Notes: generated by a model not told the origin, from the sequence alone. Counted from the stretch's first letter, positions 10,406 to 19,067 are shown. The stretch is DNA of 64,000 nucleotides from Burkholderia contaminans (GCF_029633825.1 NZ_CP090641.1:62001-126000), one strand, 5' to 3'. A program made the numbers and translations.

Positions 10406-10518
10406 GGCCGGTAGTAGCCGGCGTGGCCGCTCGCCCGGTCATGACGAACGGAGTGCGCGATGGACGCAACGGCAACCCGCGCGGCCGGCCCGCTCCGTCG
10501 CGACCCACGGAGGTCCGG

Positions 10519-11130
10519 ATGAAAACGAATCGAATCCATCGGCCGGCGGCGATCGTGCTGGCCGCGACCGTCGGCGCATCGATCGCCGTACTCGCTCATG
10601 CGCAGGCGTTGCCCGCTTCGTCGGCACAGGTCGCACCGGGTGTCATTCGCCCCGGCACGACGGCCGACGAGGCCGGCATGACGCAGCGGCCGACCGGTAT
10701 CGATGTCGAATTCGTCGACAAGGCGGGCATGATCGGCAAGGTGGAGCGGCAGGCCAGCCAGCTCGCGCTCGACCGCTCGTCGAACCCGGACGTGAAGGCG
10801 TTCGCGCGGCGGATGGTCGACGATCACGGACGGATCGCCGGCGAATTGCGACAGCTTGGCGCGACCAAGGGCGTACCGGTCCAGTCGCGGATGCTCGTCG
10901 ATCCGGCGGTGACCGCGTTGCGAAGCAAGGAAGGTCATGCGTTCGACGCGGCCTATGTCGCGCTGGCGGGCCCGCGCGCGCATGAAGCGGCGATCCGGAT
11001 CTACGAGACAGAAGCGCGGGACGGCCGCGATCCGCAGCTTCGCGCGTTCGCGGCCAACACGTTGCCGACGCTGAAGGCGCACCTGGCCGCCGCCCGGCAA
11101 CTCGCGCAGACGGTGGCGGCCGCGCACTGA
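10519..11130 (+). CDS. exported DUF4142 protein
   Basis: A 203-residue protein with a Sec signal peptide (residues 1-29, ending AVLAHAQ) and a helical DUF4142 domain at about 65-195 (VDKAGMIGKVERQASQLALD, then KAFARRMVDDH). The fold is ferritin-like and the protein probably acts in the periplasm. The role of the family is not established, though members recur beside stress and osmotic genes. GGAGG stands six bases before the ATG. It opens a cluster of small stress-type genes running to 13.85 kb. Confidence 0.85.
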   Translation: MKTNRIHRPAAIVLAATVGASIAVLAHAQALPASSAQVAPGVIRPGTTADEAGMTQRPTGIDVEFVDKAGMIGKVERQASQLALDRSSNPDVKAFARRMVDDHGRIAGELRQLGATKGVPVQSRMLVDPAVTALRSKEGHAFDAAYVALAGPRAHEAAIRIYETEARDGRDPQLRAFAANTLPTLKAHLAAARQLAQTVAAAH

Positions 11131-11142
11131 GCGCCGATCGCG

Positions 11143-11658
11143 CTACCGCTTGCCGCCGTCAGGTTTTCCAGGGGCTTCGGGGCCGCCCGGCGACGCCTCG
11201 TACGGCGGGGAGTCGAGCGCCGTTTCGCCTTCCTCGATCAGCCAGTACGGAGACCTGCCGTAGTACGCATGCAGCGCCTCGGCCCACTCCGGATCGGCCA
11301 TGGCGGGCCAGCGGTTCCTGTCGAAGCCGGGAGCTTCGCGCACGCGTTCGGTGGCGACGGGCAGCACGAGGCAGCGGCGCTCGATGTCGAGCACGAGCAC
11401 GTTCCACGGCACCGCGAGCAGCTTGTCGCCGATCCCGGGCGGGCTGCCCGCCGACACGACCGCATACGCGATCCGGCCGGAGCGCACGTCGAGCATGATG
11501 TCGGCGATCTGGCCGATGTCGTCGCCGTCCATCGTCAGGACGCGATCGCCTTCGAGCGTGCGGGCGGCCATCACGTCCGGCCCCGGCCCGGCGCCCGTGC
11601 TGCGGCGGTTGCCGCCCACGATGCGCGTTTCGTCGCGCGACGGTCTGTCCGTTGTCAT
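11143..11658 (-). CDS. PRC-barrel domain protein
   Basis: A 171-residue soluble protein. Residues about 30-105 form a PRC-barrel (RTLEGDRVLTMDGDDIGQIA, then IMLDVRSGRIAYAVVS), a small beta-barrel found in RimM and in photosynthetic reaction-centre H subunits. A Trp/Tyr-rich tail follows (HAYYGRSPYWLIEEGE). An AGGAGGT motif lies five bases before the ATG at 11658. It is likely co-transcribed with the CBS protein gene just upstream on the same strand. The function is probably stress-related, inferred from its neighbours. Confidence 0.85.
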   Translation of the reverse strand: MTTDRPSRDETRIVGGNRRSTGAGPGPDVMAARTLEGDRVLTMDGDDIGQIADIMLDVRSGRIAYAVVSAGSPPGIGDKLLAVPWNVLVLDIERRCLVLPVATERVREAPGFDRNRWPAMADPEWAEALHAYYGRSPYWLIEEGETALDSPPYEASPGGPEAPGKPDGGKR

Positions 11659-11717
11659 CGAACACCTCCTGGTCGAAGCGGCACCCGGATGGGTCACGCG
11701 GGTTCAACGCACGCCGG

Positions 11718-12149
11718 TCAGCGCCGGCGCGGCAGCGACACGTCCTCGAGCGTATTGGCCAGCTCGTCGCGCTCGGGGCCGCCCGCGCGCGTCGCGATGT
11801 CGCCGAGCGACACGATGCCGACCAGCCGCCGGTTGCGGTCGAGCACCGGCATACGATGCAGCTGCACGTCGGCCATCCGCTGCTGGACGTCGCCGACACC
11901 GTCGTCCTCGACGCACCACTGCACGGGTCTGGACGCGACCGCCTGCACCGGCGTATCGGACGAATGGCCGTGCGACAGCCCGCGCACCGCGAGGTCGCGG
12001 TCGGTCACGATCGCGACGAGCTCGGTGCCGTCGCAAACGGGCAGCACACCGATATCGAAGCGCCGCATCAATTCGGCCGCGTGGCGAATCGTGTCGGTCG
12101 GCGCGACGCACACCACGTCGCGCGACATGATCTCGGTAACGCGATACAT
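11718..12149 (-). CDS. CBS-domain-pair protein
   Basis: A 143-residue protein consisting almost entirely of two CBS motifs, about residues 5-60 (VTEIMSRDVVCVAPTDTIRH) and 72-130 (MADVQLHRMPVLDRNRRLVG). Such Bateman modules bind adenosine nucleotides and act as energy or redox sensors. No catalytic or DNA-binding domain is attached. The start at 12149 has AGGAGG at a proper distance, whereas a longer frame to 12338 has none. It is transcribed toward the PRC-barrel gene. Confidence 0.88.
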   Translation of the reverse strand: MYRVTEIMSRDVVCVAPTDTIRHAAELMRRFDIGVLPVCDGTELVAIVTDRDLAVRGLSHGHSSDTPVQAVASRPVQWCVEDDGVGDVQQRMADVQLHRMPVLDRNRRLVGIVSLGDIATRAGGPERDELANTLEDVSLPRRR

Positions 12150-12342
12150 GAACGCCTCCTTCGTGAGCAGGACTTTCCGGGAGCAGATGGCGTGCCGCGC
12201 GTGGGCCGCACACGCGGGGCCCGACGCCAGCGCAGGCCCGTTATCAGCGTGAACAGACCCTGGCCGGCGAGGCGACGGAGAAATTTGCCAGCCCGCTTGT
12301 ACATCTTCCACGGCGGCAGCCGTGAACGGGCGAGGCACGACG

Positions 12343-12462
12343 TCAGTGGCCGACGCCCGTCATCGCGACGATCGCGAGCACCACTGCGCTTTCGATTGCC
12401 GCCAGCGCGGCGACGCCGGCGGCGCCGCTGATTTCATGCCATCTGCGTTCAAGGCGTTTCAT
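12343..12462 (-). CDS. 39-residue single-pass membrane peptide
   Basis: A short open frame has GGAG about ten bases before its ATG. The product begins MKRLERRWHEISGAAG, continues as one hydrophobic helix at about residues 15-36 (AALAAIESAVVLAIVAMTGV) and ends GH. The basic N-terminus and single helix suggest an inner-membrane peptide with its N-terminus in the cytoplasm. No family was recognised. It is oriented like the flanking CBS and short stress-type genes. Confidence rests on start context and composition only. Confidence 0.5.
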   Translation of the reverse strand: MKRLERRWHEISGAAGVAALAAIESAVVLAIVAMTGVGH

Positions 12463-12528
12463 CACATCAACTCCGGATTGCTCCGGCACGCCGCTGCGCC
12501 GCAGCGCCGCGGGGGCCGGTTGCCGCCG

Positions 12529-12777
12529 TCAGCCGTGGTCGCGGGGCGGTGAAGGGACGTGCGGCGAGCGACGTTCGTGCTCGCCGGACGGCTTGGCAGG
12601 ATCGATACGGGTCGCGCCGCCCACGGCGGGCGGGTCGCTGGCCGGAAACGTCTCCTCGAGTCCCTCGTCGATGCGTTCCTCCGTCTTGTCCTTCGGCGGC
12701 GGGCGCGACGTGGCGAGCCAGAGCAGTCCGGCAGCCGGTGACACGGCGTCGTGGCGGCCGGGGGCGTGAACGGTCAT
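12529..12777 (-). CDS. small conserved protein with FPASDPPA motif
   Basis: An 82-residue protein. The core DEGLEETFPASDPPAVGG matches a motif (E-x-F-P-A-S-D-P-P) seen in many short uncharacterised proteobacterial proteins. The rest is low-complexity and charged. An AGGAGG motif precedes the ATG at 12777. It is divergent from the 99-residue protein at 12918. Function is unknown. Confidence 0.65.
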   Translation of the reverse strand: MTVHAPGRHDAVSPAAGLLWLATSRPPPKDKTEERIDEGLEETFPASDPPAVGGATRIDPAKPSGEHERRSPHVPSPPRDHG

Positions 12778-12917
12778 GGTCGAACCTCCTTGGTCATGGA
12801 TGCAGGCGCAAGCGCCATGCCTGCGCGGGCCGACGGCACGACGATTGCGCGTGGGCGAAACCGCACGGGGCGCGGCGCAGCCACGCGCGCCGCCGGCGTG
12901 GACAAGAGGACATCGTG

Positions 12918-13217
12918 ATGAATGCATCCAGGGAAAGAATACGTTACGACGCGAACGTATGCGGCGGCGATTTCGCTCATGTGCGCGAGCGCTTCGCCAC
13001 GTGGAAGCGCGAGTCGCTGGTCTATCGGCCCGAGCGGCGCATGTTCGACGGCAAGGACGAGGTACGCGAACTGAACGACACCGTCTACGACGGTCCCGAG
13101 CGCGCGCAGCGGGCGCTCGTCGCGGAATGCATGCCGTCCGACCGGTTCGCGCTCGCGGTACGACTGACCGCCGAGGGGCGCACGATGTGGCTGGTGATGG
13201 CGGCCTACGACGACTGA
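12918..13217 (+). CDS. hypothetical 99-residue protein
   Basis: A small soluble protein with normal composition (FAHVRERFATWKRESLVYRP, later LAVRLTAEGRTMWLVMAAYD). AGAGGA stands before the ATG at 12918, and the longer upstream frame has no start signal. The family was not recognised. Its position among DUF4142, PRC-barrel and CBS genes suggests membership of the same stress-type cluster. Confidence 0.6.
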   Translation: MNASRERIRYDANVCGGDFAHVRERFATWKRESLVYRPERRMFDGKDEVRELNDTVYDGPERAQRALVAECMPSDRFALAVRLTAEGRTMWLVMAAYDD

Positions 13218-13326
13218 GTGCACGGCAGCGTCCGACCGGGCGGGCACCGGGCGCGCACGAGCGGGCATGGCGATTGCTCGCGATGCCGACGCCATCGAGA
13301 TGCGCGCGCCGTCGCGCAGGAGAGAC

Positions 13327-13794
13327 ATGAAGACGCTATCCATGCTGCACCGCCCCGAGCCGACGACGCCCGATGTCGATCCGGACCCGCCGCCGCCCGG
13401 GCACGACGATCCCGTCGACCCGCCCGTGCCCGACGGGCTGCCGCAGGGCGATCCGCCGTCGCACCCGCCACCGATGCGGATGCCGGGAGGCGATGCATCA
13501 CAACCATCCGCGCGAACACTGATAAAAGGAGGACCCTCATGGACATTCACGTGCAATCGCCAGACAAGCGCGCGATCGCTCAGGTGCTGGGCCGCTACTT
13601 CGAATCGCGCTCGTTGCGCTATCACATCGAGGAATTGCCGGGCGGCGTGCTGCAGATCGGCTTTCGCGCCAGCGGCCGCCCGGCCGCCGTCACCGTGTCG
13701 TTCGACGATGCCGCGTACGACGCCTTTACGCACTGGGATGCGAGCCAGAAGCAGCTCGCGCTCGGTCGGCTCGCCGACGGGTTCTCGCGGATGA
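13327..13794 (+). CDS. doubtful Pro/Asp-rich small protein overlapping the next gene
   Basis: An ATG at 13327 has a strong AGGAGA. The first 55 residues form an acidic proline-rich stretch (PDVDPDPPPPGHDDPVDPPV). The frame has no stop until 13794 and after about residue 70 runs out of phase through the well-supported gene at 13539, where its translation looks random. The N-terminal part may be real and end elsewhere through a frameshift, or the overlap may be genuine. Confidence 0.35.
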   Translation: MKTLSMLHRPEPTTPDVDPDPPPPGHDDPVDPPVPDGLPQGDPPSHPPPMRMPGGDASQPSARTLIKGGPSWTFTCNRQTSARSLRCWAATSNRARCAITSRNCRAACCRSAFAPAAARPPSPCRSTMPRTTPLRTGMRARSSSRSVGSPTGSRG

Positions 13795-13850
13795 TGTCGA
13801 CGCGCAGCCCGGCCGCGCTGGCCGGCGACTATCACGTCGAGCGATTCTGA
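13539..13850 (+). CDS. hypothetical 103-residue protein
   Basis: The ATG at 13539 has an excellent AAAGGAGG nine bases upstream. The product (IAQVLGRYFESRSLRYHIEE, then LPGGVLQIGFRASGRPAAVT) is balanced, soluble and probably alpha/beta. No family was recognised. It is the last gene of the small stress-type cluster. Confidence 0.7.
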   Translation: MDIHVQSPDKRAIAQVLGRYFESRSLRYHIEELPGGVLQIGFRASGRPAAVTVSFDDAAYDAFTHWDASQKQLALGRLADGFSRMMSTRSPAALAGDYHVERF

Positions 13851-14053
13851 ATACCCCTAGCTCCACCGGACTGTCCCCGCGTACGGCAAAGTGCCCGCGC
13901 GCAGCGGGCGCTTTGCGTCCGCGCGTGTGTCGCGTAGGATGTCCGTTAATTCAGCGCACACTACGTTCGCGCCGCAGGCTGCCACCCGCTGCAGCCCAAG
14001 AGGCGCAATGCGCTTTTCTTCAGGTTCGTTTCGCGCAACCGACGGGGACCTTG

Positions 14054-14932
14054 ATGACCGTTGCTCGCTTTTTGCTGTCACCCGGCGCACGCCGGTTCGT
14101 TTCCGGCGTATCGGCCTGCGCGGCGCTCACCGCGGCCGGCGTCCGCGACGCGTCGGCCCAGACCCCTTCGCCGCTCGGCGAGTGGCAATACTCGGCGGGC
14201 GTGCCGCTCCAAAAACTGTTCGAGCCGAACGTCTCCACCTGGGATATCAGCATGGGCGCCGCGATGACGCTGCAGCCGCGCTATGCGGGCTCCGATCGCT
14301 ATCGTGTGATGGGCGGCCCGACTGTCGATATCCGCTATCGCGACCTGTTCTTCCTGTCGACCGGCGAGGGGCTCGGTGCAAACGTGCTGCGCGGGCCGAA
14401 CTGGCGCGTGAGCCTGTCCGTCGGTTACGACCTCGGGCGCCGCTCGGCCGACGACATCCAGCACCTGAACGGCCTCGACAACATCAACGCGGCACCGGTG
14501 ATGAAACTGGCGGCCGACTACGTGATCTCGAAGGATTTTCCGCTCGTGCTGCGCGCGGATATCCGGCGCAGCATCGGCGGCTCGAATGGCTGGGTCGGTG
14601 ATTTCTCCGCGTACATGCCGCTGCCCGGCAGTAACGAGCATTTCTTCTGGTTCGCGGGGCCGACCGTGTCGTTCGCCGATTCGCGCTACATGAACAGCTG
14701 GTTCGGCGTGAACCAGGGCGCCGCCGCGCGTTCCGGGCTGCCCGCCTATTCGTCGGGGGCCGGGCTCAAGTCGGTCGGTGCGGGGGTGACGGTGGCCTGG
14801 TTCCTGAACAAGCACTGGTTCGTGACGATCGACGGCGCGATCGAGCAGCTCGTCGGCCGCGCCGCGCGTAGCCCGATCACGCAGCAGTCGACCAACGGCG
14901 TGTTCGACATGTCGGTGAATTACCAGTTCTGA
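14054..14932 (+). CDS. MipA/OmpV family outer-membrane protein
   Basis: A 292-residue protein with a signal peptide (about residues 1-36, cleavage near DASAQ) and a beta-rich outer-membrane body ending in the typical terminal aromatic (MSVNYQF). The repeated amphipathic strands and the opening motif (MGAAMTLQPRYAGSDRYRVM) fit the MipA/OmpV family, whose members scaffold MltA or act as small porins. The ATG at 14054 was chosen because it gives a proper signal peptide. It appears monocistronic. Confidence 0.85.
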   Translation: MTVARFLLSPGARRFVSGVSACAALTAAGVRDASAQTPSPLGEWQYSAGVPLQKLFEPNVSTWDISMGAAMTLQPRYAGSDRYRVMGGPTVDIRYRDLFFLSTGEGLGANVLRGPNWRVSLSVGYDLGRRSADDIQHLNGLDNINAAPVMKLAADYVISKDFPLVLRADIRRSIGGSNGWVGDFSAYMPLPGSNEHFFWFAGPTVSFADSRYMNSWFGVNQGAAARSGLPAYSSGAGLKSVGAGVTVAWFLNKHWFVTIDGAIEQLVGRAARSPITQQSTNGVFDMSVNYQF

Positions 14933-14999
14933 GCAGGGCGGGCAGTTGATCGCCGACGGGGCGTGCGGCAGTTGGCGTCACATTTGATATGATTCCGAC

Positions 15000-15015
15000 C
15001 TGTACAAATGTACAG
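15000..15015 (+). promoter_or_regulatory. LexA-type SOS box
   Basis: The sequence ctgtacaaatgtacag fits CTG-N10-CAG and is palindromic except for its two central bases. It ends 12 bases before the GTG start of the FAN1-like nuclease, a position where bound LexA would block transcription or initiation. The E. coli-type CTGT-N8-ACAG core is used by gamma- and betaproteobacterial LexA. A possible -35 (TTGATA) begins at 14984. Confidence 0.75.
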
Positions 15016-15027
15016 TGATCAATCCCC

Positions 15028-16722
15028 GTGACGCCTGCATCGCCGACGCCCCCGGCGTTTTACTACCTGACCAATTTCGAACGCGCGCTGGCCTGGCTCG
15101 GCGCGCGTTACGACGACCTGTTCGACGAGCACGAGCACGCGTTCGTCCGGCAGTTCGCGACACTGCCGCAGGCGTCGCGCGCGCTGCTCGTGCGGATGCT
15201 GATGCGCAACGGGTCCGACTTCCGCGCCAGCAAGCTCGTCTACGACGAAATCGGCTGCGCGCTCGACGCGGCCGCGCCGCTCGTCGCACTCGGCTGGGTC
15301 GATCCGGCGCCCGCGCTGACGCTCGACGAGCTGTTCGCACTGTCGACCAAGGCCGATCTGCTGCGCATCTTCCCGGCACTCGCCGCGCATGCGGGCGAGC
15401 GCAAGCCCGACTGGCTCGAACGGCTGCGGCCCGCGCACGACGTCGCGCAGCCGCTCGACGCGTGGTGCCCGCAAGCCGGCGACCGCGTGCTGCGCGTGAC
15501 CGTTGGCGCACTGTGCGACCGGCTGCGCCTGATGTTCTTCGGCAATCTGCATCAGGACTGGAGCGAGTTCGTGCTTGCCGATCTCGGCGTGTTCCAGTAC
15601 GAAAGCGTGCCGATCGCGCCGTCGTCGCGTGCGTTCCAGCAGCGCGGCGACGTCGACGCGTATCTCGCGCTGCAGATGTGCCGCGAGGCCCTCGACGCGT
15701 GGCCCGACGATCTGCCGTTCGATGACCTGGTGCGCGCCATCGACGCGGTCGGCTGCGACCAGCCTTGGCTCGCGACGCGGCGCGCGAAGCTGCTGTTCGC
15801 GCTCGGGCAGACGTGCGAGCGCCGGGCCGACTGGGACGGCGCGCTCGACGCGTATGCGCGCAGCGCATGGCCCGGCAGCCGCCATCGCCGTATCCGCGTG
15901 CTCGAACGCTGCGGGCGTGACGACGATGCGCTCGCGCTGGCGCTCGATGCGCGCGGCGGCTTCGAGAGCGACGAGGAGCGCCAGCGTGTCGAGCGCATGC
16001 TGCCGCGCCTGCAGCGCCGGCTCGGCCAGCGCGTCGAACGTGCGTCCGCCGCGGCGGACGTGCCGCGCGAGACGCTCGTAATGGCGCGCCCCGAAGCGTT
16101 CGTCAGCGTCGAATTCGCGGTACGCGACCATCTTGCGCAGCCGGCTTCGCCGGTCCATTACGTCGAAAACACGCTGATCAATTCGCTGTTCGGGCTGTTG
16201 TGCTGGGAACCCGTGTTCGCCGCGGTGCCCGGTGCGTTCTTCCATCCGTTCCAGCGCGGCCCGGCCGATCTGCACGCACCCGATTTCGTCGCGCGCCGTG
16301 CGGACGCGTTTGCCGCGTGCTTCGCGCAACTCGATTCGGGCGCCTATCGCGACACGATCCGCCGGCATTTCGCGACGAAGGCGGGGCTGCAATCGCCGTT
16401 CGTCTTCTGGGGCGTGCTGACCGACGCGTTGCTCGACGAGGCGCTCGCGTGCCTGCCGCCCGAGCACCTGCGGCTGTGGTTCACGCGCCTGCTCGCGGAT
16501 ATCCGCGGCAACCGCTCGGGGTTGCCCGATCTCGTCCGCTTCTGGCCCGGCGAGCGCCGCTACGAGCTGATCGAGGTGAAAGGCCCCGGCGACCGTCTGC
16601 AGGACAACCAGACGCGCTGGCTCGCGTACTGCGTCGCGCACGGCATTCCGGTGCGCGTGATCGATGTCGAGTGGGCCGGTGAGGGCGTCGCGCACGCCGA
16701 AGCGGCGGGACTGTCCGCATGA
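15028..16722 (+). CDS. FAN1-like VRR-NUC structure-specific nuclease
   Basis: A 564-residue DNA repair nuclease related to FAN1, which incises branched DNA during interstrand crosslink repair. A C-terminal VRR-NUC domain (about 480-555) shows the PD-(D/E)xK catalytic set: Asp in SGLPDLVRF, Glu and Lys in LIEVKGPGD, and the downstream Gln of DNQTRW. The N-terminal half is helical, as in bacterial FAN1. It starts at GTG, just after a LexA-type box. The last bases overlap the next gene (ATGA), so the two are translationally coupled. Confidence 0.85.
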   Translation: MTPASPTPPAFYYLTNFERALAWLGARYDDLFDEHEHAFVRQFATLPQASRALLVRMLMRNGSDFRASKLVYDEIGCALDAAAPLVALGWVDPAPALTLDELFALSTKADLLRIFPALAAHAGERKPDWLERLRPAHDVAQPLDAWCPQAGDRVLRVTVGALCDRLRLMFFGNLHQDWSEFVLADLGVFQYESVPIAPSSRAFQQRGDVDAYLALQMCREALDAWPDDLPFDDLVRAIDAVGCDQPWLATRRAKLLFALGQTCERRADWDGALDAYARSAWPGSRHRRIRVLERCGRDDDALALALDARGGFESDEERQRVERMLPRLQRRLGQRVERASAAADVPRETLVMARPEAFVSVEFAVRDHLAQPASPVHYVENTLINSLFGLLCWEPVFAAVPGAFFHPFQRGPADLHAPDFVARRADAFAACFAQLDSGAYRDTIRRHFATKAGLQSPFVFWGVLTDALLDEALACLPPEHLRLWFTRLLADIRGNRSGLPDLVRFWPGERRYELIEVKGPGDRLQDNQTRWLAYCVAHGIPVRVIDVEWAGEGVAHAEAAGLSA

Positions 16723-19019
16723 GCTATGTCGTCGCGGTGCGGGCGATGTGCGAGTTCACCGCGCGACGCGGCGATCTCGACCTGCGCTTCACGCCCGCAC
16801 CGACCGCGCTCGAAGGCATCGCCGGCCACGGTGCGGTCACGTCGAACCGCGGCGCGCGCTACGAAACCGAAATCGCGCTGACGGGCACCTGGGGCACGCT
16901 CACCGTGCGCGGCCGCGCGGACGGCTACGACCCGGTGGCAAACCGTCTCGAGGAAATCAAGACCTATCGCGGCAGCCTCGACGCAATGCCGGCCAATCAC
17001 CGTGCGCTGCACTGGGCGCAAGCGAAGGTCTACGCGCACCTGATGTGCGACGCGCGCGGCTTCCAGGAAATCGAAGTCGCGCTCGTCTATTTCGACATCG
17101 TGTCCGAGCGCGAGACGGTGCTGACGCAAACGCTGGGGGCGGCCGAACTCGCGACGTTCTTCGCCGAGCAGTGCGCGTGTTTCGTCGGCTGGGCCGAGCG
17201 CGAGACGGCGCATCGCGCCGCGCGCGATGCGGCGCTGCGCGCGCTGGCGTTTCCGCACGGCCAGTTCCGCAGCGGGCAGCGCGAGCTGGCGGTGGCCGTC
17301 TATCGCGCGGCACGCGACGAGCGTTGCCTGATGGCGCAGGCGCCGACCGGCATCGGCAAGACACTCGGCACCGTGTTTCCGCTGTTGAAGGCCTGCGGCG
17401 AGGGTGAGCTCGATCACGTGTACTTCCTGACCGCGAAAACGCCCGGACGCGCGCTCGCGCTCGAAGCGGCGACGACGCTCGGCGCCGGCACGCCGGCGCT
17501 GCCGCTGCGCGTGCTGGAGCTCGTCGCGCGCGACAAGGCATGCGAGCATCCGGACAGCGCGTGCCACGGCGAATCGTGCCCGCTCGCGAAAGGTTTTTAC
17601 GACCGCTTGCCGGCCGCGCGCGATGCGGCAATCGAGGCGGGGCTGCTCGATCGCGAGACCGTGCGCGCAGCCGCGCTCGCGCACGACGTCTGCCCGTATT
17701 ACCTGTCGCAAGAGCTTGCGCGCTGGTCCGACATGGTGATCGGCGACTACAACTACTACTACGACGGCAGCGCGATGCTGCACACGCTCGCGCAGCAGAA
17801 CCAGTGGCGTGTCGGCGTGCTCGTCGACGAGGCGCACAACCTGCTCGATCGCGCGAGGAGGATGTACAGCGCATCGCTCGATCCGTTCGCCTTCGCGGCG
17901 GCCCGCGAGGTCGCGCCCGCGGCGCTGCGCAAGGCGTTCGACCGGCTCGCCCGCGCCTGGGGGACGGTCAGTCGCGCGCAGGCCGAGCGCTATGCCGCGT
18001 ATCCGGAGATTCCGGGCCCGATCGTGTCGGCCGTGCAGAACCTCGTCGCGGCAATCGGCGAACACCTGGCCGACGCGCCGCGCGCGAATGGCGATGCGCT
18101 GCTGCGGTTTCATTTCGAGGCGATCCAGTTCGGTGTGCTGGCCGAAGCGTTCGACAGCGCGTCGATCTTCGACGCGACGCTGCACGGCGAACCCATGCCG
18201 CGCCAGCCGGCGCTGGACGGCGTGGTGTCGGCCGGCCGCCGGCGCCGCGTCCAGTCGACGCTGTGCGTGCGCAACGTGATTCCGGCCGGCTTTCTCGCGC
18301 CGCGTTACGAAGCCGCGTGCGCGACCGTGCTGTTCTCGGGCACGCTGAGCCCGTTTCATTTCTATCGCGACACGCTCGGGTTGCCCGGCGACACGGGCTG
18401 GCTCGACGTCGACGGGCCGTTCCGCGCCGAACAACTGACGGTGCGCGTCGCGAGCCACGTGTCGACGCGCTGGCGCGACCGCGACCGTTCGCTCGAACCG
18501 ATCGCCGACCTGATCGCCACGCAATACGCGACGCGGCCCGGCAACTACCTCGGGTTCCTGAGCAGCTTCGACTACCTGGGGCGCGTGGTCGCGCTGATGC
18601 AGACGCGGCACCCGGACGTGCCCGTCTGGGCGCAGGCGCCCGGCATGGCGGAAAGCGAGCGAGACGCCTTTCTCGCGCGCTTCGATGCAGGCGGGCGCGG
18701 CGTCGGCTTCGCGGTGCTGGGCGGGGCGTTCTCGGAAGGTGTGGATCTCGTTGGCGAGCGGCTGATCGGCGCATTCATCGCGACGCTCGGGCTGCCGCAG
18801 GTCAACGACGTCAACGAGCAGATGCGGCGTGCGATGGACGCGCGCTTCGGCAACGGCTACGACTACATGTACTTGTATCCGGGTTTGCAGAAGGTCGTGC
18901 AGGCGGCCGGGCGCGTGATCCGCACCGAGCACGACGAAGGCGTCGTGCACCTGATCGACGACCGTTACCGCCGGCGCGAAGTGCGCGATCTGCTGCCGCG
19001 TTGGTGGCGGATCGAGTGA
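16719..19019 (+). CDS. DinG/XPD-like iron-sulfur helicase with N-terminal nuclease-like domain
   Basis: A 766-residue superfamily 2 helicase. Walker A is QAPTGIGKT (about 206-214) and the DEAH box is LVDEAHN (about 367-373). Four Cys between them (about 275, 282, 287 and 324) fit the XPD/DinG 4Fe-4S cluster. Residues 1-190 resemble a RecB-like PD-(D/E)xK fold: GRADGYDP followed by EEIKTYRG supplies Asp, Glu and Lys. It overlaps the FAN1-like gene by four bases, and the LexA-type box upstream suggests SOS induction of both. Joint processing of damaged or crosslinked DNA is inferred. Confidence 0.85.
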   Translation: MSYVVAVRAMCEFTARRGDLDLRFTPAPTALEGIAGHGAVTSNRGARYETEIALTGTWGTLTVRGRADGYDPVANRLEEIKTYRGSLDAMPANHRALHWAQAKVYAHLMCDARGFQEIEVALVYFDIVSERETVLTQTLGAAELATFFAEQCACFVGWAERETAHRAARDAALRALAFPHGQFRSGQRELAVAVYRAARDERCLMAQAPTGIGKTLGTVFPLLKACGEGELDHVYFLTAKTPGRALALEAATTLGAGTPALPLRVLELVARDKACEHPDSACHGESCPLAKGFYDRLPAARDAAIEAGLLDRETVRAAALAHDVCPYYLSQELARWSDMVIGDYNYYYDGSAMLHTLAQQNQWRVGVLVDEAHNLLDRARRMYSASLDPFAFAAAREVAPAALRKAFDRLARAWGTVSRAQAERYAAYPEIPGPIVSAVQNLVAAIGEHLADAPRANGDALLRFHFEAIQFGVLAEAFDSASIFDATLHGEPMPRQPALDGVVSAGRRRRVQSTLCVRNVIPAGFLAPRYEAACATVLFSGTLSPFHFYRDTLGLPGDTGWLDVDGPFRAEQLTVRVASHVSTRWRDRDRSLEPIADLIATQYATRPGNYLGFLSSFDYLGRVVALMQTRHPDVPVWAQAPGMAESERDAFLARFDAGGRGVGFAVLGGAFSEGVDLVGERLIGAFIATLGLPQVNDVNEQMRRAMDARFGNGYDYMYLYPGLQKVVQAAGRVIRTEHDEGVVHLIDDRYRRREVRDLLPRWWRIE

Positions 19020-19067
19020 CGCTGCGCAGCCCGTTCAGGCGCGCGGCTTCCTCCTCTCCGCGCATCG

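Noticed and set aside
16560..18950. A 796-codon minus-strand frame
   Set aside because: It is the shadow of the helicase gene on the plus strand, rich in Arg/Ala/His and without motifs.
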